Notes: generated by a model from the letters alone, not told the origin. A stretch of 64,000 bases of DNA from Lyngbya sp. HA4199-MV5 (GCA_019359375.1 JAHHHL010000012.1:94509-158508), one strand, 5' to 3'; shown: positions 32,827-41,038, counted from the stretch's first letter. Numbers and translations are program-made.

Positions 32827-34165
32827 CCGCAACGAACTATTGCGCCTTGCCGATCGTAAGCAGCCGCAGAATATCGACGCTGAAGAAGCCATTATTGGCG
32901 GTTGCCTGCTAGACCAGAACGCGATCGCACGAATTGCCGACACACTTCCCGCTGAGGCGTTCTACCTAGCCGCGCACCGTGAGATCTACCGCGCCATGCT
33001 GGTGCTGCACGCCGAAGGCAAGACGACCGATGTGATGACTGTCCTCGCCTGGTTGAGCGATCGGGGGTTGCTCCAGAAGATAGGCGGTCAATCGAAGCTA
33101 GCCAGCCTCATGCGGGAGTGCGTCAGCGCTGTCAACATCGACCAACACGCGGCTCTGGTCAATGACAAATACTTTCGCCGTCAAATCATGGCGCACGGGC
33201 AAGAGCTAACGGTCAACGCTGGCGATGGCACGCTAAGCCAAGCCGCGATCGTCGAATTGCTGCAAAAGGAAGCCTACGCTTTTGCACAACAGCAGGTTGA
33301 TCAAGGGGCAGAACCTGTCAGAGAAACATTGCAGACCGTTTTCAACGAAGTGCAAGAGCGCTCAGTCCTCAAGCGTCCAGTCGGCATTTTGAGCGGATTC
33401 TATGACCTTGATGCAATGACGCAAGGCTTTCAGCGCGGCGATTTGATCATCGAAGCCGGACGGCCATCAATGGGTAAAACAGCGTTTCTGCTGAACCTTC
33501 TTGTGGTTGCTGCCATGCACGACATTCCGGTGCTGCTATTTAGCTTGGAGATGAGCAAAGAAAAGCTGGCTTATCGGTTGCTGGCCTCCGAGTCGCGGAT
33601 TGAAACTGGGCGCTTAGGGGCTGGGCGGATTACGGACAACGAATGGGTGCCTTTGGTCGAGCACGTTAATCGGCTTTCATCGTTGCCAATCTGGGTCTAT
33701 GACAAGTCCGCGCCGTCGATCGCAGACATCCGCGCGATCGCGCGTACCGTGCAAGCCGAAGCCGGAACGCTGGGGATGATTGGGCTTGATTACTTGCAGT
33801 TGATGGAGTTGGGCGATAACTCCGTGCAAGGTTTAGGGCGCATCACCAAAGGACTGAAAGGGCTGGCGAGAGACTTTGATTTACCAGTCCACGCACTGTC
33901 GCAGCTCAGCCGAGGGGTAGAGTCGCGCACCAACAAGCGCCCAATGATGTCGGATCTGCGTGAGTCAGGAGCGTTAGAGCAAGACGCTGATCTGATCCTC
34001 ATGCTCTACCGAGCGGAATATTATGAACCGGATACTCCAGACCGTGGTATTGCGGAACTCATCATTTCCAAACATCGTAATGGTCCTACGGGAACCGTCA
34101 AACTTCTGTTTGAACCTGAGTTCACGCAGTTCCGGAACCTCGCCGGGCGGAGGAATTCGATATGA
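32813..34165 (+). CDS. dnaB: Replicative DNA helicase, DnaB family
   Basis: 450 residues from the ATG at 32813. The N-terminal DnaB domain (PQNIDAEEAIIGGCLLDQNA, AFYLAAHREIYRAMLVLH) is followed by the RecA-like motor: AGRPSMGKTAFLLNL (Walker A), LLFSLEMSKEKLAYRLLA, GMIGLDYLQLM (Walker B) and LSQLSRGVESRTNKRPMMSDLRESGALEQDADLILMLYR. It is complete and has all catalytic residues. As the element's own helicase it should be loaded by the HTH protein upstream. Its stop overlaps the next start (ATGA). Confidence 0.95.
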   Translation: MQATDRNELLRLADRKQPQNIDAEEAIIGGCLLDQNAIARIADTLPAEAFYLAAHREIYRAMLVLHAEGKTTDVMTVLAWLSDRGLLQKIGGQSKLASLMRECVSAVNIDQHAALVNDKYFRRQIMAHGQELTVNAGDGTLSQAAIVELLQKEAYAFAQQQVDQGAEPVRETLQTVFNEVQERSVLKRPVGILSGFYDLDAMTQGFQRGDLIIEAGRPSMGKTAFLLNLLVVAAMHDIPVLLFSLEMSKEKLAYRLLASESRIETGRLGAGRITDNEWVPLVEHVNRLSSLPIWVYDKSAPSIADIRAIARTVQAEAGTLGMIGLDYLQLMELGDNSVQGLGRITKGLKGLARDFDLPVHALSQLSRGVESRTNKRPMMSDLRESGALEQDADLILMLYRAEYYEPDTPDRGIAELIISKHRNGPTGTVKLLFEPEFTQFRNLAGRRNSI

Positions 34166-34329
34166 GCACAATTACAGGACAAGACCCCTGGTCAGTTGAA
34201 CCCGGAGTTCTGCGAGTGGCTCATGGGATTCCCAATTGGGTGGACAGAATAAAAGGCTGTGGAAACGCTGTCGTTCCTCAAGTGGCTGCGATCGCGCTTC
34301 GGCGGGTATTTGCGGAAGGTGTTCCATGA
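34162..34329 (+). CDS. C-terminal piece of a cytosine-C5 DNA methyltransferase (55 aa)
   Basis: The short product ends HGIPNWVDRIKGCGNAVVPQ then VAAIALRRVF, the last conserved motifs (IX-X region, GNAVVPQVA) of C5 methyltransferases; the catalytic Cys and target-recognition parts are absent. Yet its ATG overlaps the dnaB stop and has GGAGGAATTC upstream, so it looks translated. A remnant of a lost methylase, or a small protein derived from one. Confidence 0.7.
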   Translation: MSTITGQDPWSVEPGVLRVAHGIPNWVDRIKGCGNAVVPQVAAIALRRVFAEGVP

Positions 34330-34613
34330 GCGCTCTGGATGAGGATCGAGAACGCCGCGTCTACCAAGCTTTTCTCTCCCTCCCCTCCTCCCGTCTTCCT
34401 ACTCCCCCCTTCCACCTCACCCCCTGGACACGCATCAACGACCCGATCTGGTTTAACCTTCTCCGCTCCGAAGTGCAAGCCGCCATTGACTACCTCGAAG
34501 GCAGAGCCGACAGACCCCAACCACGACAACGCACAGACGCGCTACTCGCCACGCTCCGTTACCTCAAACCCCTCTTGGAATGTATTTCTGATGAGAAACC
34601 TAAGCTTGTTTGA
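34326..34613 (+). CDS. Small hypothetical protein (95 aa)
   Basis: The ATG at 34326 overlaps the previous stop. Pro/Leu/Ser-rich in the first half, then helical (DPIWFNLLRSEVQAAIDYLEG, DALLATLRYLKPLLECI). The 3' end overlaps the DndC-like gene by 23 bases. Not recognised. Confidence 0.5.
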   Translation: MSALDEDRERRVYQAFLSLPSSRLPTPPFHLTPWTRINDPIWFNLLRSEVQAAIDYLEGRADRPQPRQRTDALLATLRYLKPLLECISDEKPKLV

Positions 34614-35796
34614 TGTCGATCGCCTGACGTTGCCCAAAGCGATCGACCTTACTGTCCAGTCTTTGAACCATTACGGACAGTGCTACAAACATTGGGCGGT
34701 CAGTTTCTCTGGTGGAAAGGACAGCACAGCCACAGTGACAGTGCTTTGCCATCTAATCGAATCTGGGCAAGTTAATCCTCCAGAATCGTTGACTGTGCTT
34801 TATGCGGACACCTTGCAGGAACTGCCGCCGCTACACCTTGCCGCTCTAAACCTGCTCAGCAAATTACGCGATCGCGGCATCGCTACCCGCGTCGTGAAAC
34901 CTGACCTAGACCACCGCTATTTTGTTTACATCTGTGGTCGTGGGGTACCACCACCATCCAACGTGTTCCGCTGGTGCACACCAAAGCTCAAGGTCATGAG
35001 TATGGAGCAAGCACTGGAAGCGTTGAGACAGGAGTGCGGTGAAAAGTTGCTAATGCTGACTGGTGTGCGGGTGGGCGAAAGCGCCGTCCGTGATCAACGT
35101 ATTGCTGTTAGCTGCACAAAAGACGGTGGTGAATGTGGACAAGGCTGGTTCCAACAGTCTTCCGTCGACGCGATCGCGGACACATTAGCGCCGATTTTGC
35201 ATTGGCGTGTTTGCCATGTGTGGGACTGGCTGACTTTACATGCTTCAGAACTTGGTTTTGACACTTGGGAAGTAGCGGCGGTCTACGGTATGCACAACAT
35301 TGATGGTGAAGAACCTCTCAATGCGCGTACGGGTTGTTTTGGTTGTCCTTTAGTTCAAAAGGACTCAGCCCTGGAACGACTATGCCAGCAACCTGATTGG
35401 GTGCATCTCACGCCATTGTTGCAATTGCGATCGTTGTACTGGGAGGTACACAAGCCTGAATATCGCCACCGTCAACCGCCAGGTGAACGCCGCAAAGACG
35501 GCAAATTGGCAGCTAAACAAAACCGCTTAGGGCCACTAACCCTGAGCGCAAGGCGTTGGCTGCTAGGGCAATTGCTTGAAATTGAGGCAGAAGTGAACCG
35601 ACTAGGAACATTGAACGATCGCCCTCATTTTGAATTGATTGGTGATGCAGAGATCGATCGCATTCGTCAACTGATTCAAGCCAAAACTTATCCAAACAAG
35701 TGGAGCGGCACAGAACCGCGCGGCGACGCGTTGTTAGAAGAAATCAAGCAAGACGGATCTGTACAAAAGAACCTTTTTGCAGCCTTGAGCCTTTAG
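34591..35796 (+). CDS. DndC-like / PAPS-reductase-family protein (401 aa)
   Basis: VSFSGGKDSTATVTVLCHL is the SGGKDS loop of ATP pyrophosphatases. LYADTLQELPP and RWCTPKLKVM, and the cysteine groups SCTKDGGECGQGW and RTGCFGCPLVQKDSALERL, match DndC and related phage enzymes. DndC transfers sulfur to the DNA backbone in phosphorothioation, but dndB, dndD and dndE are not in the window, so another sulfur or adenylation reaction is equally possible. I start at 34591 because the longer frame crosses the preceding gene out of phase. The C-terminus is a long helical domain. Confidence 0.75.
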   Translation: MRNLSLFDVDRLTLPKAIDLTVQSLNHYGQCYKHWAVSFSGGKDSTATVTVLCHLIESGQVNPPESLTVLYADTLQELPPLHLAALNLLSKLRDRGIATRVVKPDLDHRYFVYICGRGVPPPSNVFRWCTPKLKVMSMEQALEALRQECGEKLLMLTGVRVGESAVRDQRIAVSCTKDGGECGQGWFQQSSVDAIADTLAPILHWRVCHVWDWLTLHASELGFDTWEVAAVYGMHNIDGEEPLNARTGCFGCPLVQKDSALERLCQQPDWVHLTPLLQLRSLYWEVHKPEYRHRQPPGERRKDGKLAAKQNRLGPLTLSARRWLLGQLLEIEAEVNRLGTLNDRPHFELIGDAEIDRIRQLIQAKTYPNKWSGTEPRGDALLEEIKQDGSVQKNLFAALSL

Positions 35797-35808
35797 GAGA
35801 AAAGTCAA

Positions 35809-35898
35809 ATGCAACAAGCTAAATCAAAACGGCGGCATGGTAGAAGGTTGGGCGATCGCTATGCTACCAACCGCTTGGTGAGGCAATCCCCGCCATGA
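35809..35898 (+). CDS. Tiny Arg-rich peptide (29 aa)
   Basis: MQQAKSKRRHGRRLGDRYA and a short tail; TTAGGAGAAAAG upstream is a strong binding site, and the stop overlaps the next ATG (ATGA). A basic peptide of this size could bind nucleic acid. It is in phase with both neighbours' coupling pattern, which supports it. Confidence 0.45.
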   Translation: MQQAKSKRRHGRRLGDRYATNRLVRQSPP

Positions 35899-36098
35899 CC
35901 GAGCCTGTTATTCCCGACCCGCCAAAGTCACGCCGCAAGAAAGCCGCTCCCACCATCAAACCCCCGCACGCTCAATGCCCTGACTGCAAATGTCCTGATC
36001 GCTACCATTCCGTCACTCAGATCGACATTGAAGATTGGCGCTGCCAGCACTGCCACCGTTTTCTCGCCTGGATTAAACACCCCATTTTCAACCTTTAA
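35895..36098 (+). CDS. Zinc-ribbon protein (67 aa)
   Basis: Two CxxC knuckles, CPDCKCPDRYH and WRCQHCHRFLAW, around a short strand pair: a compact zinc ribbon. Basic Pro/Lys N-terminus. Probably binds DNA or RNA. Common in cyanophage-type elements. Confidence 0.65.
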   Translation: MTEPVIPDPPKSRRKKAAPTIKPPHAQCPDCKCPDRYHSVTQIDIEDWRCQHCHRFLAWIKHPIFNL

Positions 36099-36103
36099 AA
36101 ACC

Positions 36104-36761
36104 ATGAACACCGCAACGCTAGAACCAACGATCGCAGCAAAAGAGCGACCCATTTTATTTTCAGGGGCAATGGTAAGAGCAATCCTGGAAGGGCAAAAAG
36201 ACGCAGACCAGGAGAGCGATAAAACCTCAGCCGTTGCCAACTGCACAAGAATTTGTGCGATGGACTGTGCAGGGAGAACGGCGGTACAGAGGCAGAACAC
36301 CGCTGTGGATTGCTTGCCTCAAGGGTGGATTTGGGCAGGAATACGGATGTCCCTATGGCGATGTAGGCGATCGCCTTTGGGTGCGCGAGACGTGGTGTTA
36401 CTACGGCGCTGGCGATGCCCACCTTGGCTACAAAGCGACCGATGAAATCTGCCCTGACGCGATCGACAAATGGAAGCCGTCGATCTACATGCCCCGCGCA
36501 GCATCACGCATCATGCTCGAAGTTACAGAAGTTCGTGTGCAACGGCTTCAAGACATCAGCGAGGAGGATGCGATCGCGGAGGGTATACCAAAAGATGACT
36601 GGTTTGGACTGCTTACGGTTAAGCGAGACTTCCAGGAACTCTGGAATGCCATCAACGAAAAGCGCGGTTATGGGTGGGATAGCAACCCTTGGGTGTGGGC
36701 TGTCAGTTTTGAAGTTTTGCTTCCTACCCCTTTGCACTCACAAGAGGATACAGCTTCCTGA
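36104..36761 (+). pseudogene. ASCH-domain protein gene, frameshifted
   Basis: The first frame gives RPILFSGAMVRAILEGQK, the standard beginning of phage ASCH proteins, which continues 'TQTRR..'. The DNA shows this continuation only after removing one A from the run of five at 36195-36199; then TQTRRAIKPQPLPTAQEF follows, and the second frame runs on to GDRLWVRETWCYYGAG, YMPRAASRIMLEVTEVRVQRL, ISEEDAIAEGI, FQELWNAINEKRGYGW and WVWAVSFE, all typical of the family. ASCH domains bind RNA or modified bases. Either a decayed gene or a homopolymer error. Confidence 0.75.
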
Positions 36762-36769
36762 AAATAATT

Positions 36770-37159
36770 ATGAAACGATCGCAACGTCAAACCAAACAAC
36801 GTAGCTGCTCAAAATTGGTCATCAGTCGCGCTCCCCACACTGACGACTACGATCGCGTCACCTTGTCTTGTGGGCACGAACGACTGGTCAATTTTGAGCG
36901 ACCACATCACATCTGCTTTATTTGCCAACAGGCAGAGTATGGAAGCAGCGCCCATACGTTCAATTGGTGCTTGCAAACAGCGCATGGGTTTGTGTTAACA
37001 ACGACCCATTTGTTTAAGCCCGTTGAAAGTGTCGATCGCACCTGCGTGAAGCGCTTTAGAGACAGGCGATCGGCTCAGGCATACGCTAAGACTTTAAGGG
37101 TTTCTGCCAACCTGGGACCGATACGTTGGGACACGCTTTTAGAAGAGGATGCGGCATGA
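36770..37159 (+). CDS. Hypothetical protein with Cys/His pairs (129 aa)
   Basis: VTLSCGHERLVNFERPHHICFICQQAE gives C-x-H and C-x2-C, able to bind zinc. The second half is alpha/beta. The stop overlaps the next ATG (ATGA). Not recognised. Confidence 0.55.
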   Translation: MKRSQRQTKQRSCSKLVISRAPHTDDYDRVTLSCGHERLVNFERPHHICFICQQAEYGSSAHTFNWCLQTAHGFVLTTTHLFKPVESVDRTCVKRFRDRRSAQAYAKTLRVSANLGPIRWDTLLEEDAA

Positions 37160-37368
37160 CACCTTGCCTGATCATCGCTCTTTGCTTCCTGTTCTCAACC
37201 CTCGCAGTGCTAGCGATCGCCGCTTGCCAGTTACGCTTTCCGCACCAACCTGACGCACTGGAGGTGTTGGAGCAAAGCCAATACGTTGATGAAACTGAAG
37301 TGATTCAAAACTGGGGGAATGTTTTTCCGCCACATCCGCCTGATGAAACTGAGGAGAGCGATCGATGA
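37156..37368 (+). CDS. Small membrane or exported protein (70 aa)
   Basis: An N-terminal hydrophobic helix (CLIIALCFLFSTLAVLAIAA) acts as signal anchor, and the tail is acidic (DALEVLEQSQYVDETEVIQ). Start chosen by overlap with the previous gene; its stop overlaps the following ATG. Confidence 0.6.
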   Translation: MTPCLIIALCFLFSTLAVLAIAACQLRFPHQPDALEVLEQSQYVDETEVIQNWGNVFPPHPPDETEESDR

Positions 37369-37619
37369 TGGGAGTTGACTACTATCACGAAGGCAACATT
37401 GGCGTGATCGCCTTTAAGCAAGAGCGTCAACTAGAAAAGCTTTATGTCTGGGTTGCGATCCAGCACTAGGATTACGAGCCTGGTAATCAGTGGGGTGTGT
37501 TTTTTAACGAAGCCGCTGCTGTCGCTAAAATGCGGCAACTCCAGGACGCTGGCTACTCGGCAGATGGATGGTACGTCATTGAGTTTGAAGTGGAGGGCGA
37601 TCGCAATGCCAACCAGTAA
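37365..37619 (+). pseudogene. Small gene split by an in-frame TAG
   Basis: The ATG at 37365 reads MMGVDYYHEGNIGVIAFKQE and on to VAIQH, then TAG at 37467-37469. The same frame continues DYEPGNQWGVFFNEAAAVAK to FEVEGDRNANQ and TAA at 37617. The protein-like composition on both sides, and the start of the next gene inside the second part, suggest one 84-codon gene with a nonsense change. Other genes here end normally in TAG, so element-wide recoding is unlikely. Confidence 0.6.
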
Positions 37620-37995
37620 CAAAATCATCACGTTTGAAGCAGCGATCGCGGCTCTAAACCCCACTCGGTTTGCCGCGCTGAAACCTAAAGCCAAGCTGAC
37701 GCTTTTGGGCGAAACGGTGTTGCTGATGTTGAGCGAACAGGTGACGACAAAAGAACGGGAGAAGTTGAGGGTGGCGATCGGTAGGGTGCAGAGACGAACA
37801 GGCAAGAGCAGGAGCGATCGCACCAAGGCTGAGAAACGCATTCATTACATTGGTATACCATGCAAAGCTGATCTTCGCGCAGGCGGACGCTGGCACTCCA
37901 GCACGATGAGCAGCAATAGCAATCCGCAAGCAGTGACGTGCAAAGGGTGTTTGAAAGTGATGGCAAAACCAATTAATTTTAGGGACGAGAAGTAA
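37606..37995 (+). CDS. Hypothetical protein with zinc-ribbon-like tail (129 aa)
   Basis: Starts MPTSNKIITFEAAIAALN at 37606. The middle is helical and basic. The tail has KRIHYIGIPCKADLRAGGRWHSSTM and later VTCKGCLKVM, which together could bind one zinc. The stop overlaps the next ATG (TAATG). Confidence 0.6.
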   Translation: MPTSNKIITFEAAIAALNPTRFAALKPKAKLTLLGETVLLMLSEQVTTKEREKLRVAIGRVQRRTGKSRSDRTKAEKRIHYIGIPCKADLRAGGRWHSSTMSSNSNPQAVTCKGCLKVMAKPINFRDEK

Positions 37996-38153
37996 TGACC
38001 TGGCAACTATTAAACGAAAATATTGAAGCATTCACTCAGCGACAAGAGGCGCTAGAGAAAATTGCTAAAATTGTTGCTGAGCATCCCGACTGGCACAACA
38101 CCGCTCCAGAATTGAAAGTCTATCTACAAACAGTTTTGCAAAAAGCGGCTTAG
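37995..38153 (+). CDS. Very small helical protein (52 aa)
   Basis: MTWQLLNENIEAFTQRQEAL and a following helix; the start overlaps the preceding stop. Its own end overlaps the convergent recombinase gene by 4 bases. Unknown role. Confidence 0.55.
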   Translation: MTWQLLNENIEAFTQRQEALEKIAKIVAEHPDWHNTAPELKVYLQTVLQKAA

Positions 38154-39478
38154 ACCCACAGATCAACGGCTTCAATTTCTCCTCTTTGACAAAGAACTTT
38201 CTTAACCAGTAGACGATAAATCGTGTGTTTATCTTCTTGCCTGATTTCTCTCCAAAAAGCAGGATTAGAGCAAGCTTTCAGTGCTTTCTCTCTGCTTGGT
38301 TGTAGCGTCACCGTCTCTTGTATTGCTGCCGTCTCAATCACAGCAATATCTGACTGGATACCCGCGATCGCAGCTTCAATATGAGAGTTTGCTGGCAACC
38401 CTACTAAGGTAAACAATTGTTCTCTAAGCTCCAAAAGTTCAGGCTTTTCAGCTATTTTTTGTTCTGCTTGAGTAGCCCGTATGGCTATCGCTTCAGCCCT
38501 GCTAACAAGAGCAGCAATAATCGCTTTCTGAATGTTTTCGGTTCTTATATATTTTCGGTTAGAACAAGATCGCCGCACGCCGTTATAGCAACGATAGTAA
38601 ATAGTAGGATTGGCGCGATCGTGCTTATAAGAAACTGACATACTGCTGCCACATTCAGCACAATAAATTAACCCAGTTAACGGAAACCGCACTGGATCAG
38701 CTTTGAAGCCATGATGTTTCTGCCTGAAGCGCAAAGACTCTTCCACTTCTAAGCGCTCTTGCTGAGTGAAAAGCGCTGGATGGTTGTTGTAGTAAATCGT
38801 CGTAGCGCCGCGTCGGTTGTGTCGGTCGTACCAAAGATTCCCGTAGATTGTTTCGCATTGCAGCCAGGTTTTGATGCCCCCTGGCGAACGTGGGATTTTA
38901 GCCAAATCCTTGTGCTCAACATTAATGGCTTGTGTGGTCTTGATCAGCCCAACAGCAATCACTGATTGCCGTAGCCACCGTGCGACAACTTCTACGTCTG
39001 CATCGATCTCTAGCCGCTTGTCAATGATTCTGTAACCAAAAGGGGCGTGAATCGGCATCTTATTGGCTCGGATGCCGTCATAGCCCGCATTAATCCTTTC
39101 TTGGATTAACTCGCGCTCTAGTTGTGCAAACACAGCTTGCATCTGTACGTTTGCTCTGCCTGACGCTGTGTCAATGTCAATTTTCCCGTCAAGCGAAGTA
39201 AATTTAACTTTTCTCTCAGCAAACAAGTCGATCGCATCAACCATCTGACGGGTTGATCGCCCTAACCTAGTAAGCGAACAAACGACAACCTCTTTGACAT
39301 TGCCCGCCTCAATCAACGCCAACAGTTCTTTATAGCCAGGTCGCTGCTTGCTGGCTCCACTCATGCGATCGGTAAGAATGCGATCGCAGCCGTACCGCTG
39401 CAACCGCTGTATTTGCCAAGCTAAAGCCTGATTTTGCTCTGACTTCAGCGTTGACTCCCTAGCGTAGCCGCATTTCAT
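38150..39478 (-). CDS. Large serine recombinase (XisF-like)
   Basis: 442 residues. The resolvase domain has YARESTLKSEQ with the catalytic Ser at residue 9, VVCSLTRLGRSTRQMVDAI (the Arg-rich SRLSRS-like motif) and AQLERELIQERINAGYDGI. The recombinase domain follows, then a zinc-ribbon (FPLTGLIYCAECGSSM, RRSCSNRKYI) and a C-terminal coiled coil. It resembles cyanobacterial XisF, which excises the fdxN element, and phage integrases of this class. It is the last element gene on this strand, near the right boundary, as integrases usually are. Confidence 0.9.
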   Translation of the reverse strand: MKCGYARESTLKSEQNQALAWQIQRLQRYGCDRILTDRMSGASKQRPGYKELLALIEAGNVKEVVVCSLTRLGRSTRQMVDAIDLFAERKVKFTSLDGKIDIDTASGRANVQMQAVFAQLERELIQERINAGYDGIRANKMPIHAPFGYRIIDKRLEIDADVEVVARWLRQSVIAVGLIKTTQAINVEHKDLAKIPRSPGGIKTWLQCETIYGNLWYDRHNRRGATTIYYNNHPALFTQQERLEVEESLRFRQKHHGFKADPVRFPLTGLIYCAECGSSMSVSYKHDRANPTIYYRCYNGVRRSCSNRKYIRTENIQKAIIAALVSRAEAIAIRATQAEQKIAEKPELLELREQLFTLVGLPANSHIEAAIAGIQSDIAVIETAAIQETVTLQPSREKALKACSNPAFWREIRQEDKHTIYRLLVKKVLCQRGEIEAVDLWV

Positions 39479-39524
39479 GATACAATAATAGTCTACACAT
39501 TAAATATTCCAGGATTGTATCATG
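39476..39524. promoter_or_regulatory. Divergent start codons inside an 11-bp inverted repeat
   Basis: CATGATACAAT (39476-39486) and ATTGTATCATG (39514-39524) are perfect mirror arms, and each arm contains the start codon of one divergent gene. Only 43 bases separate the two ATGs, so both messages must have very short leaders. The palindrome may be an operator or, for the recombinase, part of a recombination site. Confidence 0.7.
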
Positions 39525-40361
39525 CCTCAGGCGATTAATCTGTTAAACCGTAGATTTGGTTCTTTATTGTGTGTTGAGAAAACTGAAGAACGCAATACTG
39601 GCAGTATTGTTTGGGTTTGCCAATGTGATTGTGGAGTTACTGAGAAAGTACCAGGTTATCTTTTGACTTCAAAAAGTAGAAATAGGCAAAAAACAAATTG
39701 TAAGGTATGTGCTAAGAACAAGATTGCTATAAATCTTTCAGGGAAAACATTTTCAAGTTTTGAGGTTTTAAATAAAAGCGAAAAGCGTGTCTCAGGGTTA
39801 ATAGCGTGGAATTGTCGGTGTACCTGTGGTGTTTTAGAAGTTGTTAAGACCGCAGATTTGCTTTCTGGAAGTAGGAAAAGGTGTAGACAGTGTGCGCGCT
39901 TATTAAAGATAAAAGTTTCTACCAAGCATCAAATGTGCTACACGAAAACTTATAGATCGTGGTCTGAGATGCTTTCTCGATGCACTTGCGAAACGAATGC
40001 TAGCTATCCCCGTTATGGTGGTCGGGGTATTAGCATTTGCGATCGTTGGCTAGGCAGGGAAGGATTCATAAACTTCTTTGCTGACATGGGCGAAAGGCCA
40101 GAAGGAATGACATTGGATCGCCACCCAGATAACAACGGCGATTATGAACCAGAGAACTGCCGTTGGGCTACACCAAAAGAACAAGCGTTAAATCGTCGGT
40201 CTAGCGTCCTTATAACTTTTCAAAACAAAACACAAACCGTATCGCAGTGGTCAGAAGAACTTGGCATTCATTCGGAGACTATTCGATTTAGGCACAAAAA
40301 AGGATGGGGCGTTGATGACATTTTTAAGAAGACAAAAAAGCGTCAGCGCCATAGCGCTTAA
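39522..40361 (+). CDS. Homing-type endonuclease (HNH-like, phage family)
   Basis: The N-terminal half has two zinc-binding repeats of the form G..F..L.V..., W.CQCDCG and CKVCAK, then a second set (WNCRCTCG, CRQCAR). The C-terminal half contains KTYRSWSEMLSRCTCETNAS, RYGGRGISICDRWL, ADMGERPEGMTLDRHPDNNG and YEPENCRWATPKEQALNRR, the standard sequence of a widespread phage endonuclease group. An HTH-like tail (TVSQWSEELGIHSETIRFRH) may aid target binding. Lower GC and few HIP1 sites relative to its neighbours suggest a recent arrival. Confidence 0.85.
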   Translation: MPQAINLLNRRFGSLLCVEKTEERNTGSIVWVCQCDCGVTEKVPGYLLTSKSRNRQKTNCKVCAKNKIAINLSGKTFSSFEVLNKSEKRVSGLIAWNCRCTCGVLEVVKTADLLSGSRKRCRQCARLLKIKVSTKHQMCYTKTYRSWSEMLSRCTCETNASYPRYGGRGISICDRWLGREGFINFFADMGERPEGMTLDRHPDNNGDYEPENCRWATPKEQALNRRSSVLITFQNKTQTVSQWSEELGIHSETIRFRHKKGWGVDDIFKKTKKRQRHSA

Positions 40362-40424
40362 AAACTTGTAGCCGACGTGCATATCCCAATATCATGCCGA
40401 TAGGAAAGATGAGAGTATGTCTTC

Positions 40425-40445
40425 AATCAGCATACTATCATTTCG
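40425..40445. other. Probable right junction of element 1 (att site)
   Basis: The endonuclease III frame read from the right is normal up to YDNHEM and then meets a stop within three codons, where the family continues with its Cys-rich cluster. The switch therefore falls at about 40,430-40,440. The core sequence cannot be set without the left end, which lies outside the window. Confidence 0.6.
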
Positions 40446-41038
40446 TGATTATCGTAAACGTCCTGAGCCGTCCATTCAAATGGCAACTGGGCTTCCAGTA
40501 GAGCATGGGCGGGACCAACAGCAGTGGTCGGTGGTAGCAATCCTAACCGAATGGCAACACGATGATGGTGGCTATCGACAGGTAAGGCACGTCGGCGCAG
40601 TTGGCTAAAGGACAACACCGCTGCGCTGGTTTTGGGTCCGACCCCAGGCAGCGATTCTAACCAGGCTCGTGCTTCAGGAACCGGAAGGTCTGCCAAAAAA
40701 GCGATCGACAGGCTACCACACCGATCGCCAATCAGCCTCAACACCTGCTGAATACGCGGCGCTTTTTGTTCTGCCCAGGTACAGGCGGCGATCGTCCGCT
40801 CTACGTCTTCCACAGGCGCATCACGTACTGCTTTCCAGTCGGGATATTGCTTGCGAAGTGCTTTGAATGCACGACCCGAATCGGCATTGCGGGTGCGGTG
40901 AGAGAGGAGAGACGACACCAATTCACTGAGCGGATCGAGGCTATGGAAGTAGGCGATCGGGCATTTATACACATCACATAGTCGCTGATGGATCAGCACG
41001 GCTCGTTGTTGAAGCGCTGGTAGATTGGTCGATGTCAT
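40427..41038 (-). pseudogene. nth: Endonuclease III-like gene, 3' truncated
   Basis: 203 residues from the ATG at 41038. The HhH-GPD core is present: DPLSELVSSLLSHRTRNADS, LESLPGVGPKTSAAVLSF with the catalytic Lys, and LPVDSHHHRVAIRLGLL with the catalytic Asp. After YDNHE the family normally has about 25 more residues with four Cys for a [4Fe-4S] cluster; here it ends in IVC. The loss coincides with the mobile element boundary. Activity is doubtful, although some relatives work without the cluster. Confidence 0.75.

Noticed and set aside
34339..34590. Longer N-terminus for the DndC-like protein
   Set aside because: It would be Pro/Ser/Thr-rich and overlaps the 95-aa gene out of frame; family members begin close to 34591.
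37365..37619. Idea that the element reassigns TAG to an amino acid
   Set aside because: Many element genes, such as those ending at 11680 and 13586, stop at TAG in the expected place, and no suppressor tRNA was seen.
1..40430. Element 1 as a conjugative element
   Set aside because: The FtsK/HerA-like ATPase could suggest it, but there is no relaxase, VirB4 or pilus-assembly set in 40 kb.
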